From Thalassomonas actiniarum (GTDB lineage Bacteria; Pseudomonadota; Gammaproteobacteria; Enterobacterales; Alteromonadaceae): DNA of 64,000 nucleotides. Both the position numbers and the translations under genes were made by a program. The notes below the pieces were generated by a model. The model saw only the letters and a list, made by a program, of their open reading frames with translations. It searched no databases and was not told the origin of the DNA. The DNA is taken from the NCBI RefSeq assembly GCF_000948975.2, contig NZ_CP059735.1:5082603-5146602 (forward strand), given 5' to 3'. How positions within the stretch are numbered: the stretch's first letter is position 1; every line of letters starts with the position of its first letter. Shown piece by piece: positions 19,872-27,662 of the stretch.

Positions 19872-21872
19872 TTGTCCACAATAAAATGTAAATGGGCTGT
19901 TTTTTGTGATGAAACTACGAAGCTCGCCGTAACCTGGTTATTGGCCGTTACCATGCTAATGGCTTTTAGACTCTTCTTTATTGATTATTTTGGTAACCAG
20001 TTAAGCGGCTCCACCAGCCTCTCGGATATTTTTACCGCCTTAATAACCGGCTTTACATTTGACTCCGCCATGAGCGGCGTGTTTTTGGTGCTGCCTTTTT
20101 TAACTATGGCCTTGTTATTACCGCTAAAATATTTCAAAACCATAGCGGTAATACGCTGCAGTTTCTCAAGCCTGTTTTTTATCATCAACTTGTTGTTATG
20201 TGTGATCACCATCACCTATTTCCAGGAATATAACGAGCAGTTCAACCATTTTGTGATCGAAGCCCTGTACGATGACCAGTCGGCAATAGCCTCAACTATC
20301 ATAGGGCAATACAATCCTTCCATCAGCCTGCTGATTTATTTTGCCTGGCTCACTTTATCGCTGTTTTTATTGCGTTATATCCACAAAAACGTCAGTGCGC
20401 CAAATTTTATCAAACAGATGCAAAACCCCGGCTTAAAAATAGGCTTGGCCCTGCTGGCTTTTATCCTGCTGGCTGTGGCCACCCGGGGCTCGCTCAGCAC
20501 CCGCCCGGCCATGCGAAAATGGGCGGAAGTAACCCCGGATACCTTCTTAAATAAAACCATCATTACCCCGGGTCGCTCGCTGGTATATGCGCTTAAGGAC
20601 TACCGGGCCCTGCAGCAGCAAGGGGAAAACAACCCTTTCACCGGCGAACTCGATATCCTCACCGTGGCGCAGCAAACCTTTGGCGATCATGCCGGTTCGG
20701 GGCAGTTAACCGACTACCTGAAAAAACAGGCGGGCGGTGCGGTTATCGACACGCCCGAACATATCTTTTTAGTGGTGATGGAAAGTTATGACGCCTGGCC
20801 GCTGCTGCAGCAATATGCCCCCTTGCACCTGACCGACCAGGTAAAAACCCTAGGCAACAAAGGTCTGCATTTTAAGCGCTTTCTGCCGGCATCCAGCAGC
20901 ACCATGAATTCGTTATCGTCGATTTTATCCGGTATCCCCTTTACCGGCGTGAATGTCAGCCAGCGCGGCGCCGTGGGCGGCCCCAGTATCTCTTCGGTCT
21001 TTACCACCATGGAAAACCTGGGTTATCAAACCAACTTCTTTTACGGCGGCCTGGCTTCCTGGCAAAATATCGGCAATTATGTGAAAAACCAGGGGGTCGA
21101 TAATGTCTTTACCGCCGTCCACGCCGGCGGTAAAAGCAGCGCCGGTATCTGGGGCATAGACGATGACCAGCTATTTGACTTAGTACAGGAAAAAATCAGC
21201 GGGCAAAAGAAAAGTTTTAGCGTGATCATGACCACCACCTATCACGGCCCCTTTTCCATGGATGTATTGGCACGCGGTTATCCCTATCAGGATAACCGCG
21301 ACTACCCAGATGAAATTAAAAAGCTCGATGACGGCTCCATCGACGCCAATACCCTGGGGCACTTGTGGTTTGCCGATAAAGCGGTGGGGGACTTTGTCCG
21401 CCAGGCAGAAAAAAACTGGCCCAGCTCTCTCTTTGCCCTGACCGGAGATCACTACGGCCGCCGCTATTTCCATGCCAAGCCAAGCTTATATGAGATCTCC
21501 GCCGTGCCTTTTATTTTATACGGAAAGAATATCACCCCGGAGTTAATCGACACCCAAGTTGCCGGTAACCATTTGGATATGGTGCCCACCATGATAGAAC
21601 TGATCGCCCCGAAAGGTTTTTCCTATTTCAGCTTTGGCGATGCCCTGCAGCACAAAACCGCAAATGACTTTACTTTTGCCAATCAGAAGATCATGAGCAC
21701 AGAGGCACTTTGGACAATACCTAAGGGCGGCACTATCAAATCGGGACAAACGAATAGCCAGGAAAAAGAGCAACAGCAATCTTTAGGGTTAGTGGTAGAT
21801 AACTATGAAAATCTGATGGGACTGGCCTGGTATTACATTATGGAAGGAGCCCAGTTAATCAAGGGAAAATAA
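19872..21872 (+). CDS. Membrane-anchored sulfatase, LtaS/phosphoglycerol transferase-like
   Basis: A 666-residue protein with five N-terminal transmembrane segments (within about residues 15-215) and a periplasmic alkaline-phosphatase-fold domain. The metal and nucleophile motifs are visible: VVMESYD near residue 300, SSSTMNSLSS near 342 (probable catalytic threonine) and LTGDHYGRR near 524. Such enzymes move phosphoglycerol or phosphoethanolamine groups onto envelope glycans or lipids (family knowledge); the acceptor is unknown. The start is TTG, supported by GGAGG at 19859-19863 with an 8-base spacer and by no better ATG before the first membrane segment. It stands alone. Confidence 0.85.
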   Translation: MSTIKCKWAVFCDETTKLAVTWLLAVTMLMAFRLFFIDYFGNQLSGSTSLSDIFTALITGFTFDSAMSGVFLVLPFLTMALLLPLKYFKTIAVIRCSFSSLFFIINLLLCVITITYFQEYNEQFNHFVIEALYDDQSAIASTIIGQYNPSISLLIYFAWLTLSLFLLRYIHKNVSAPNFIKQMQNPGLKIGLALLAFILLAVATRGSLSTRPAMRKWAEVTPDTFLNKTIITPGRSLVYALKDYRALQQQGENNPFTGELDILTVAQQTFGDHAGSGQLTDYLKKQAGGAVIDTPEHIFLVVMESYDAWPLLQQYAPLHLTDQVKTLGNKGLHFKRFLPASSSTMNSLSSILSGIPFTGVNVSQRGAVGGPSISSVFTTMENLGYQTNFFYGGLASWQNIGNYVKNQGVDNVFTAVHAGGKSSAGIWGIDDDQLFDLVQEKISGQKKSFSVIMTTTYHGPFSMDVLARGYPYQDNRDYPDEIKKLDDGSIDANTLGHLWFADKAVGDFVRQAEKNWPSSLFALTGDHYGRRYFHAKPSLYEISAVPFILYGKNITPELIDTQVAGNHLDMVPTMIELIAPKGFSYFSFGDALQHKTANDFTFANQKIMSTEALWTIPKGGTIKSGQTNSQEKEQQQSLGLVVDNYENLMGLAWYYIMEGAQLIKGK

Positions 21873-21908
21873 GGATAAATACTGCCTTTAAAGACTTCCC
21901 AAAAATAA

Positions 21909-21934
21909 AAAAGGCGATAACCATATCGCCTTTT
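21909..21934. terminator. Bidirectional terminator between convergent genes
   Basis: AAAAGGCGAT and ATCGCCTTTT arms around a 6-base loop separate the sulfatase gene (plus) from the dehydratase gene (minus). Confidence 0.85.
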
Positions 21935-21974
21935 GTATGAACCAATAAGCTCAAGCGTCGCTTGGCAGCTAACG

Positions 21975-23150
21975 CTATTTGATCACGACATTCGGCGAAC
22001 GCTTAACCACTTCATCATTAAGCTCTATGCCGATACCGGGCACTTCCGTCACCTGGAAGAAACCGTCTTTCGGCTGGGGATCCTGCAAACATAACTCCCG
22101 GTTCCAGTCTTTAATGGCATAAGTATGATGCTCATGGATTAAAAAGTTCGGGATAGCCGTTTCCAGATGCAGGGAGGCCGCAGTCGCTACCGGGCCGCCA
22201 CATACATGGGCCTGGATGCGGACATCATAAACATCGGCATAATCGCAGACTTTTTTCGCTTCGGTAAAACCGCCGCACAAGCCGATATCCGGCTGCAACA
22301 CGTCAATACTCTGATCTTCAAAGTAAGGGCGTACGCCCCAACGGTTATACAAACGTTCGCCGCCGGCAATCGGTACATTCACCTTATCCGCCACTTTTTT
22401 ATGCACCGCGGAATTAAGATAATTTACCGGCTCTTCGTAATACAGGCAGCCTATTTCTTCTACTATCGGCCCCATTTGTATTGCCGTGGCCGCCCCCAGC
22501 AAGGAGTGGCATTCAAAAATAATATCGACATCTTCACCAACGGCATCGCGGATCGCCTGCAGCCTGTCTTTAAATAACCTCAACTCAGGTTTGGTAAAGA
22601 GTTTGGTACGGTCAAAATGAGAATTACCGTCTTTGTCATAAACAATAGGATCGACTTTTACCGCATCATAGCCCTGGGCAATGGCTTTTTCCGCCGCACG
22701 GCCGTAATCTTCCGGCTGTACCAGACGATTTACCTGGCTGTCCCAGTCAAACTGCAACTGGCTGGCATAGGTGCGTAATTTATCGTTGACCTTGCCGCCG
22801 AGCAGTTGGTAAACCGGCACACCCAGCGCCTTACCTTTGATGTCCCAAAGGGCGGTATCTATGGCGCTCATGGCGGCGTAAATCACCGGACCGCCGCCTA
22901 AGCCCCAAAAGCTTTCCCGCAGCATTCTGGACCATAACAGTTCGGTTTGAAACGGGTTAAAGCCAATCAAAATGGCCTCGCTGATTTCCTTGATCATGGC
23001 CGCGGCGGCGCTGTGGCCCCAGTCGTAGGCCAGACCCGCTTCACCAACGCCGGTTAACCCTTCATCTGTGGTGATACGGATAAAGACCGGATTCCAGGCT
23101 TCGCGTTTCGGACATTCAATATCAAAGACTTCTACTTGGGTGATTTTCAT
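21975..23150 (-). CDS. Enolase-superfamily sugar-acid dehydratase (mandelate racemase/muconate lactonizing enzyme family)
   Basis: A 391-residue cytoplasmic enzyme with the capping domain and (beta/alpha)7 barrel of the enolase superfamily. Metal ligands fit E213 (FECHS), E239 or E240 (YYEEP) and E265 (GGERLY). A histidine two residues after the first ligand (H215) and H315 (QAHVCGG) resemble the galactonate/mannonate dehydratase subgroup. K165 is in a KVD motif, not the KxK of mandelate racemase. It probably dehydrates a sugar acid to a 2-keto-3-deoxy acid. It lies 63 bases after a class II aldolase on the same strand, which fits a short catabolic operon. The substrate is not identifiable. 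Confidence 0.85.
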   Translation of the reverse strand: MKITQVEVFDIECPKREAWNPVFIRITTDEGLTGVGEAGLAYDWGHSAAAAMIKEISEAILIGFNPFQTELLWSRMLRESFWGLGGGPVIYAAMSAIDTALWDIKGKALGVPVYQLLGGKVNDKLRTYASQLQFDWDSQVNRLVQPEDYGRAAEKAIAQGYDAVKVDPIVYDKDGNSHFDRTKLFTKPELRLFKDRLQAIRDAVGEDVDIIFECHSLLGAATAIQMGPIVEEIGCLYYEEPVNYLNSAVHKKVADKVNVPIAGGERLYNRWGVRPYFEDQSIDVLQPDIGLCGGFTEAKKVCDYADVYDVRIQAHVCGGPVATAASLHLETAIPNFLIHEHHTYAIKDWNRELCLQDPQPKDGFFQVTEVPGIGIELNDEVVKRSPNVVIK

Positions 23151-23213
23151 AATATTCCTTAGCTATCAACCGGCACTGAAACCAGTCAATAAGAATTAAA
23201 CTAATAGGCCGCC

Positions 23214-23984
23214 TTAGCGGGCAAAATGGGGGTCGGTGCGGTAGACCTTACGCAACATTGCCGGCCAGGACTTTTGCCCGCCGGTCAGGCCGGTATGGAC
23301 AATATTGGCCTGGGCACGGATGCCGTCGACAATCTCCTGATCTACCAAAACCGCCGGCTGGCCGGAGCCTTGAATTTGCAATTGGATCTGGCAGGCACGG
23401 GTGAGATCGTACATATGCATAAAGGCATCACCTATGGTTTTCCCTACCGTCAAACCGCCGTGGTTGCGCAGTAGCATAAAATTCTTCATGCCTAAGTCCT
23501 GCTGCAAACGTAATTTTTCCGCCGGATTCACCGCCAGCCCTTCATACTCGTGATAGCTCATCGATGCCAGGGCAAACATAGCGTACTGGCTCAAAGGCAA
23601 CAGGCCCTGCTCTAAGCTGGCCACCGCTATGGTTTCGTTGGTATGCAGGTGCAATACGCACATGGCGTCGTGACGAACTTCATGAATGGCGCTGTGAATA
23701 GTAAAACCCGCCGGATTGATTTCAAACGGACAATTCTCGTCGATGATATTGCCCTGGAAATCAATTTTGACCAGGTTAGAGGCGGTGATTTCGTCAAAAG
23801 CCAGACCAAAGGCGTTGATCAGCAAATGTTCACTGTCGGGAATACGCGCCGAAATATGGGTATAAATAAGATCGTCCCAGCCATGCATGGCCACCAGGCG
23901 GTAACAGGCAGCTAAATCTACCCGGGTTTGCCACTCGGCATCCGAAACCTTACCTTTTAAATCCAACTGGGGAATATCAAACAT
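23214..23984 (-). CDS. Class II aldolase/adducin family protein
   Basis: A 256-residue protein of the FucA/AraD/adducin fold. Zinc ligands are visible as LHLHTNET (two histidines, near residue 112) and RNHGGLTVG (near residue 173). It would cleave or epimerise a phosphorylated or keto sugar in the cytoplasm; some members are decarboxylases. The ATG at 23984 is preferred to the in-frame ATG at 24014 because AAAGGAG lies 5 bases before it. It is the first gene of a two-gene operon with the enolase-superfamily dehydratase, and the two probably act in one sugar-acid pathway (inference). Confidence 0.85.
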   Translation of the reverse strand: MFDIPQLDLKGKVSDAEWQTRVDLAACYRLVAMHGWDDLIYTHISARIPDSEHLLINAFGLAFDEITASNLVKIDFQGNIIDENCPFEINPAGFTIHSAIHEVRHDAMCVLHLHTNETIAVASLEQGLLPLSQYAMFALASMSYHEYEGLAVNPAEKLRLQQDLGMKNFMLLRNHGGLTVGKTIGDAFMHMYDLTRACQIQLQIQGSGQPAVLVDQEIVDGIRAQANIVHTGLTGGQKSWPAMLRKVYRTDPHFAR

Positions 23985-24202
23985 TTTCTCTCCTTTAACA
24001 CTGATCCCGGCCATTCATCCCGGGCCTGGTGATCAGTAAAAACTATCTACAGAAGCTTATCTGCAAAAACTTGATGCCAAAGCGTGTAAAGCTCGACAAA
24101 ATAAAGTAAATTTAACCTGCTTGGCGTTGCAGATAAAGTACCGGTAAAGCACAAAATAAACTAACTTAGTTCACTCTTGATTAAAACAGCTAATTACGCC
24201 CT

Positions 24203-25057
24203 ATGTGTATATTATTTTTTGCCCTGAAACAACACCCGAAATATCCGGTGATCATCTGCGCTAACCGGGATGAGTTTCATCAAAGGCCGACCCGGCAAAT
24301 GTTTCGCTGGCAACAGCCTGATATCCTGGCAGGCCAGGACTTACAAGCAGGGGGCAGCTGGCTGGGATTGACCCCACAGGGACACTTTTCTGCCCTGACC
24401 AATTACCGCCAGGGGCTGACCGGGGGCAAAAGCAAAGGCGATGAGCAAAAATCCCGTGGCGAGTTGGTACTAACGGCTTTATCAGAGCTGGATAAAAACA
24501 CCAGTCCGGCAGACAAATTTCCGGTTATGGATAACCCGCAGTCCAGCGACGGCAATGGCTTTTTTTCATCCCTGAGCAGCCATGCCCAAGATTACCAGGG
24601 CTTTAACCTGGTCTATGGCCCGTTAGATAAGCTGTTTTGTTATGACAGCATCAATAACAAATACCATCTGTTAACCCCGGGTTTTCACAGCATCTGCAAC
24701 GGCGCTTTAGATGATATCTGGCCGAAAATGGCCCTGGGACAGGCAGCTTTAGCCAAGGCAATCGGGGAAGACCGGGGACAAAGCCGAGCAGATTTAATCA
24801 AGCAGCTGTTTCAGCTGATGACCAACCCCCAGGAAGCACAGAGCCATGAGCTGCCCGATACCGGCATGCCCCTGGCGATTGAACAAATGCTCAGTGCCAT
24901 ATTTATCGTTTCCCCTGAATACGGCACCCGCTCTACCACTATTATCACCCTGGACAACCACGGAGAAATCTTAATTGACGATTGCAGCTATAACCCCCGG
25001 GGAGAAAGCAGCAAACAGCAAAGCTTTAACTTATCCCAGGTATTTTCAGCCCCTTAA
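24203..25057 (+). CDS. NRDE (TANGO2-like) family protein
   Basis: A 284-residue protein starting MCILFFALKQHPKYPVIICA, with the name-giving NRDEFHQRP motif at residues 22-30 and GGSWLGLTPQGHFSALTNYR near residue 50. The Cys directly after the start Met is conserved and would become the N-terminal nucleophile after Met removal, as in Ntn hydrolases. The function is unresolved; eukaryotic TANGO2 is tied to heme and lipid handling. No clear ribosome site precedes the ATG. It is divergent from the aldolase operon and convergent with the small membrane-protein gene, whose stop lies 6 bases beyond its own. Confidence 0.88.
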   Translation: MCILFFALKQHPKYPVIICANRDEFHQRPTRQMFRWQQPDILAGQDLQAGGSWLGLTPQGHFSALTNYRQGLTGGKSKGDEQKSRGELVLTALSELDKNTSPADKFPVMDNPQSSDGNGFFSSLSSHAQDYQGFNLVYGPLDKLFCYDSINNKYHLLTPGFHSICNGALDDIWPKMALGQAALAKAIGEDRGQSRADLIKQLFQLMTNPQEAQSHELPDTGMPLAIEQMLSAIFIVSPEYGTRSTTIITLDNHGEILIDDCSYNPRGESSKQQSFNLSQVFSAP

Positions 25058-25062
25058 ACAAG

Positions 25063-25236
25063 CTAAACCAGGGCTTTGATCAGCCCGGCAATGAGCATCA
25101 CAAACACCAGTATCGGGAGAATTTTGGCATATTTGGCCTGTTGCTCTGCTTCCATGGGTTTGCCAAAACGTTCCCCCAAAATAACCATCAGGGCAATCCC
25201 GCCAAACACCGCCGCCAATATCATCAATAACGTCAT
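25063..25236 (-). CDS. Small two-span membrane protein, 57 residues
   Basis: On the minus strand an ATG at 25234-25236 opens a 57-residue frame ending in TAG at 25063-25065. It is preceded by a GGAAAAAG purine stretch. Two hydrophobic segments (about residues 2-20 and 39-56) flank a charged loop with GERFGKPMEAEQQAKYAK, so it is a helical hairpin in the inner membrane. The amino-acid pattern, the start and the tight fit between two genes support a real gene; the frames overlapping it on either strand have no such pattern. I do not recognise a function. Confidence 0.72.
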   Translation of the reverse strand: MTLLMILAAVFGGIALMVILGERFGKPMEAEQQAKYAKILPILVFVMLIAGLIKALV

Positions 25237-25406
25237 CTTTTTCCAACCCTCAACTGAATTTGCTGCTTCACTGTTTTGCCTATGATAACAGTAATTTCTT
25301 TCTTTTATTACTATCGCTTTTTCCTATAATTAATCACTACCATTTATCGCAAAATAAAGTAACATAGCCACCTTTAATGACCCTTTAATAGGAATGTTTT
25401 CTTTAT

Positions 25407-26633
25407 ATGGTTCAATCCGCTGATTTTATTGAAAAACGCCGTTTCCTTATCCGCCTGGGCAAGGCGCTCCATAAATTTGGCACCCCGGCTTACCGCCTTG
25501 AAGCCCATCTGCAAAATGTTGCCGGTTTTTTAGAAATACAGGCCTCCTTTATTATTACCCCCACCGCCCTGACATTTGTCTTATCCGGTGATGAAGACAG
25601 CCAGGAATACAACCATGTGGTCAGGGTAAAACCCGGCGAGCTCGATTTGGGGGCACTGGCGCGTACCGACGAATTAGTGGATGAATTAAGTTCAGGGCAG
25701 CGCAGCTTATGCGAAGCCACTTTACGCCTGGATGAAATCGCGGAAAAACCTTCCCCTTACGGTACTTTCCTGACCTTTTTGGCTTTTGGCGCCTCCAGCG
25801 GGGCGTTTGCCATGTTAATGCATACCAGCTGGAACGATGTCTTCTGGTCTACCTGGCTCGGGTTTGTCGTTTTTGGTTTTGTCAAATGGTCGGAGCGCTC
25901 ACGCCGGGTCACGGAAATGCTTGAACCGCTTTCCGCCATCGTTACCGCCATGCTGGCCTCCGCCATCACCCTGGTCGATCCCGGTATCAATATGCCGCTG
26001 GTGATCCTCTCCAGTATTATCGTGTTTATTCCCGGACTGGCGCTGACTCTGGGCCTGTCAGAACTGGCGGCACGGCATTTGATCTCAGGCACCGCACGTA
26101 TCATGGATGCCATCATGTCGCTGTTTAAGCTTTATTTTGGTGCGGTATTGGGCATGGCCCTGGGGAACTTGTTCTGGGGTACGGCAGAGTTCGTCCGCCC
26201 GGAAACCACCCCGGTATGGACTGCCTGGCTGGCGGTCACTATTTTATCCGCCAGCTTAGTGATCCTGTTTAAATCACGCAAAAAAGATGCGCCCTGGGGC
26301 ATTATTTCCGGTTATGTCGCCTTTGGCGCCAGTATCTGGGGCAGTCTCTATTTAGGCGGCGCCCTGGGGGCTTTTGCCGGCGCCTTTATTTTAGGTATCT
26401 ACAGTAACCTGTTTTCCCGCATCACCCATTTACCGTCGAGCATAGTAAAAATTCTCGGCCTGGTAGTACTGGTACCCGGCAGCAAGGTTTATATCGGCTT
26501 GAACAGCCTGGTCTCCGGCCAGGTGATGTTAAACGCCACCGATATTGGCTCACAAACCTTTTTGATCTTTATGTCGCTGGTCGCCGGATTGATTTTTTCC
26601 AATGTCGCCCTGCCATCGAAAAAAACCTTATAA
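25407..26633 (+). CDS. ThrE-type threonine/serine exporter family protein
   Basis: A 408-residue protein joining both halves of the ThrE family. A soluble N-terminal part (about residues 1-115) is followed by about ten transmembrane segments from residue 118 (LTFLAFGASSGAFAML) to the C-terminus (FLIFMSLVAGLIFSNVAL). Family members export threonine and serine in exchange for protons. Many proteobacteria split this into two genes, but here it is fused as in Corynebacterium ThrE. The gene is alone and is followed by an 11-bp inverted repeat. Confidence 0.85.
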   Translation: MVQSADFIEKRRFLIRLGKALHKFGTPAYRLEAHLQNVAGFLEIQASFIITPTALTFVLSGDEDSQEYNHVVRVKPGELDLGALARTDELVDELSSGQRSLCEATLRLDEIAEKPSPYGTFLTFLAFGASSGAFAMLMHTSWNDVFWSTWLGFVVFGFVKWSERSRRVTEMLEPLSAIVTAMLASAITLVDPGINMPLVILSSIIVFIPGLALTLGLSELAARHLISGTARIMDAIMSLFKLYFGAVLGMALGNLFWGTAEFVRPETTPVWTAWLAVTILSASLVILFKSRKKDAPWGIISGYVAFGASIWGSLYLGGALGAFAGAFILGIYSNLFSRITHLPSSIVKILGLVVLVPGSKVYIGLNSLVSGQVMLNATDIGSQTFLIFMSLVAGLIFSNVALPSKKTL

Positions 26634-26640
26634 CAACCTT

Positions 26641-26674
26641 AAGGTTACCGCTCTTAGAAAGTGGCGGTAACCTT
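26641..26674. repeat. 11-bp inverted repeat between the ThrE-type gene and tetR
   Basis: AAGGTTACCGC and GCGGTAACCTT are perfect arms around 12 bases, starting 7 bases past the exporter stop. There is no T run right after it. It may be a factor-dependent terminator or an RNA-stabilising hairpin. Confidence 0.5.
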
Positions 26675-26729
26675 CCTTAAATAAAACAATTTTTTAAATC
26701 AGAAAACGGTAACTGCCACCGGCTATATT

Positions 26730-26758
26730 TTGACATGCCCGGGCTTGACTGTTAGATT
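26730..26758 (+). promoter_or_regulatory. Promoter of the TetR gene, probably giving a leaderless mRNA
   Basis: TTGACA at 26730-26735, a 17-base spacer and TAGATT at 26753-26758. The expected transcription start, 7 bases after the -10 box, is the A of the ATG at 26765. No ribosome site precedes that ATG. The spacer contains the palindrome GCCCGGGC, a possible autoregulatory site. Confidence 0.5.
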
Positions 26759-26764
26759 GCCCGC

Positions 26765-27391
26765 ATGAAAACAACATCTGATAAGACCAAATCCAGCTAT
26801 CACCACGGCAACCTGCAAAGCACCCTGATCTTTGCCGCCACCGAGATGATCCACAGCGACGGCGTAGAAAACCTGTCGTTAAGAAAGCTGGCGGAGCGTG
26901 TCGGGGTTTCCCGTACCGCCCCCTACCATCATTTTAAAGATAAAAATGAATTGTTATGCGCCGTCGCCGCCCAGGGCTTTATTGCCTGGCGGGAAATCGC
27001 CGAGCAGATCTTTAATGATGACAGCTTATCGCCCCGGGAGTGCTACCGCCAGTTTATCTCCCGCTATATCGGCTTTGCCGCCGAAAACCCGGCCTTATAT
27101 GACTTAATGTTTGGCGGCACCATCTGGAAAGGGGCCAAAAGCACTCAGACCTTACGGGATATCGCCTACCCCAACTTCCAGTATCAGGTGGAAATGACCA
27201 AGATCTGGCAGCAAAAAGGCCTGATGCCCGAAGGTGAAAATACCCTGAGACTGGCCCAGGTCACCTGGGGCACCATGCATGGTATCGCCAGGTTATTGAT
27301 TGACGGTATTTATGCCGACGCAGGCAGTATTGAAGAAATGTGCGAGTGCGCGTTAAACCTGTTCCTGTCCCATATGCAACCACAAGCGTAA
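26765..27391 (+). CDS. TetR/AcrR family transcriptional regulator
   Basis: A 208-residue regulator. The N-terminal DNA-binding domain (about residues 13-60) has the helix-turn-helix LRKLAERVGVSRTAPYHHF. The C-terminal domain, with WGTMHGIARLLIDG near residue 160, resembles the WHG-type ligand domain. The first codons lie exactly at the expected transcription start, so the mRNA may be leaderless. The target genes are not evident; the neighbours are the ThrE-type exporter (upstream, same strand) and the M13 peptidase. Confidence 0.9.
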   Translation: MKTTSDKTKSSYHHGNLQSTLIFAATEMIHSDGVENLSLRKLAERVGVSRTAPYHHFKDKNELLCAVAAQGFIAWREIAEQIFNDDSLSPRECYRQFISRYIGFAAENPALYDLMFGGTIWKGAKSTQTLRDIAYPNFQYQVEMTKIWQQKGLMPEGENTLRLAQVTWGTMHGIARLLIDGIYADAGSIEEMCECALNLFLSHMQPQA

Positions 27392-27662
27392 TTTTTACTT
27401 TTGCCATAAACGGTTAAGGCTGACAACCCCGGCTCCCCCCCTGTAAACCGGTTAACAGCTGTTACCCAAATGTAAAAATATCCTGACGCTAAATTGTCAT
27501 AAAATGTTAATACCATGTGTCCCATACTGGCGTTTAAGGGCTATAAGCCTTACTATCTGCTGCATGACATTATCAAGCAGTGCGGTTTGTCAGGCATTTT
27601 TGGTGCTTATCCGGCAAATATCACTGAGATAACTTTTATTTACACAGGAAATTAAGCTCCCC

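Noticed and set aside
25046-25285. Open frames of 66 and 69 codons over the small membrane-protein gene
   Set aside because: Their residue composition (Cys/Gly/Arg-rich, or Ser/Ile/Pro-rich) looks like shadow coding; the 57-residue frame has the membrane pattern and start signals.
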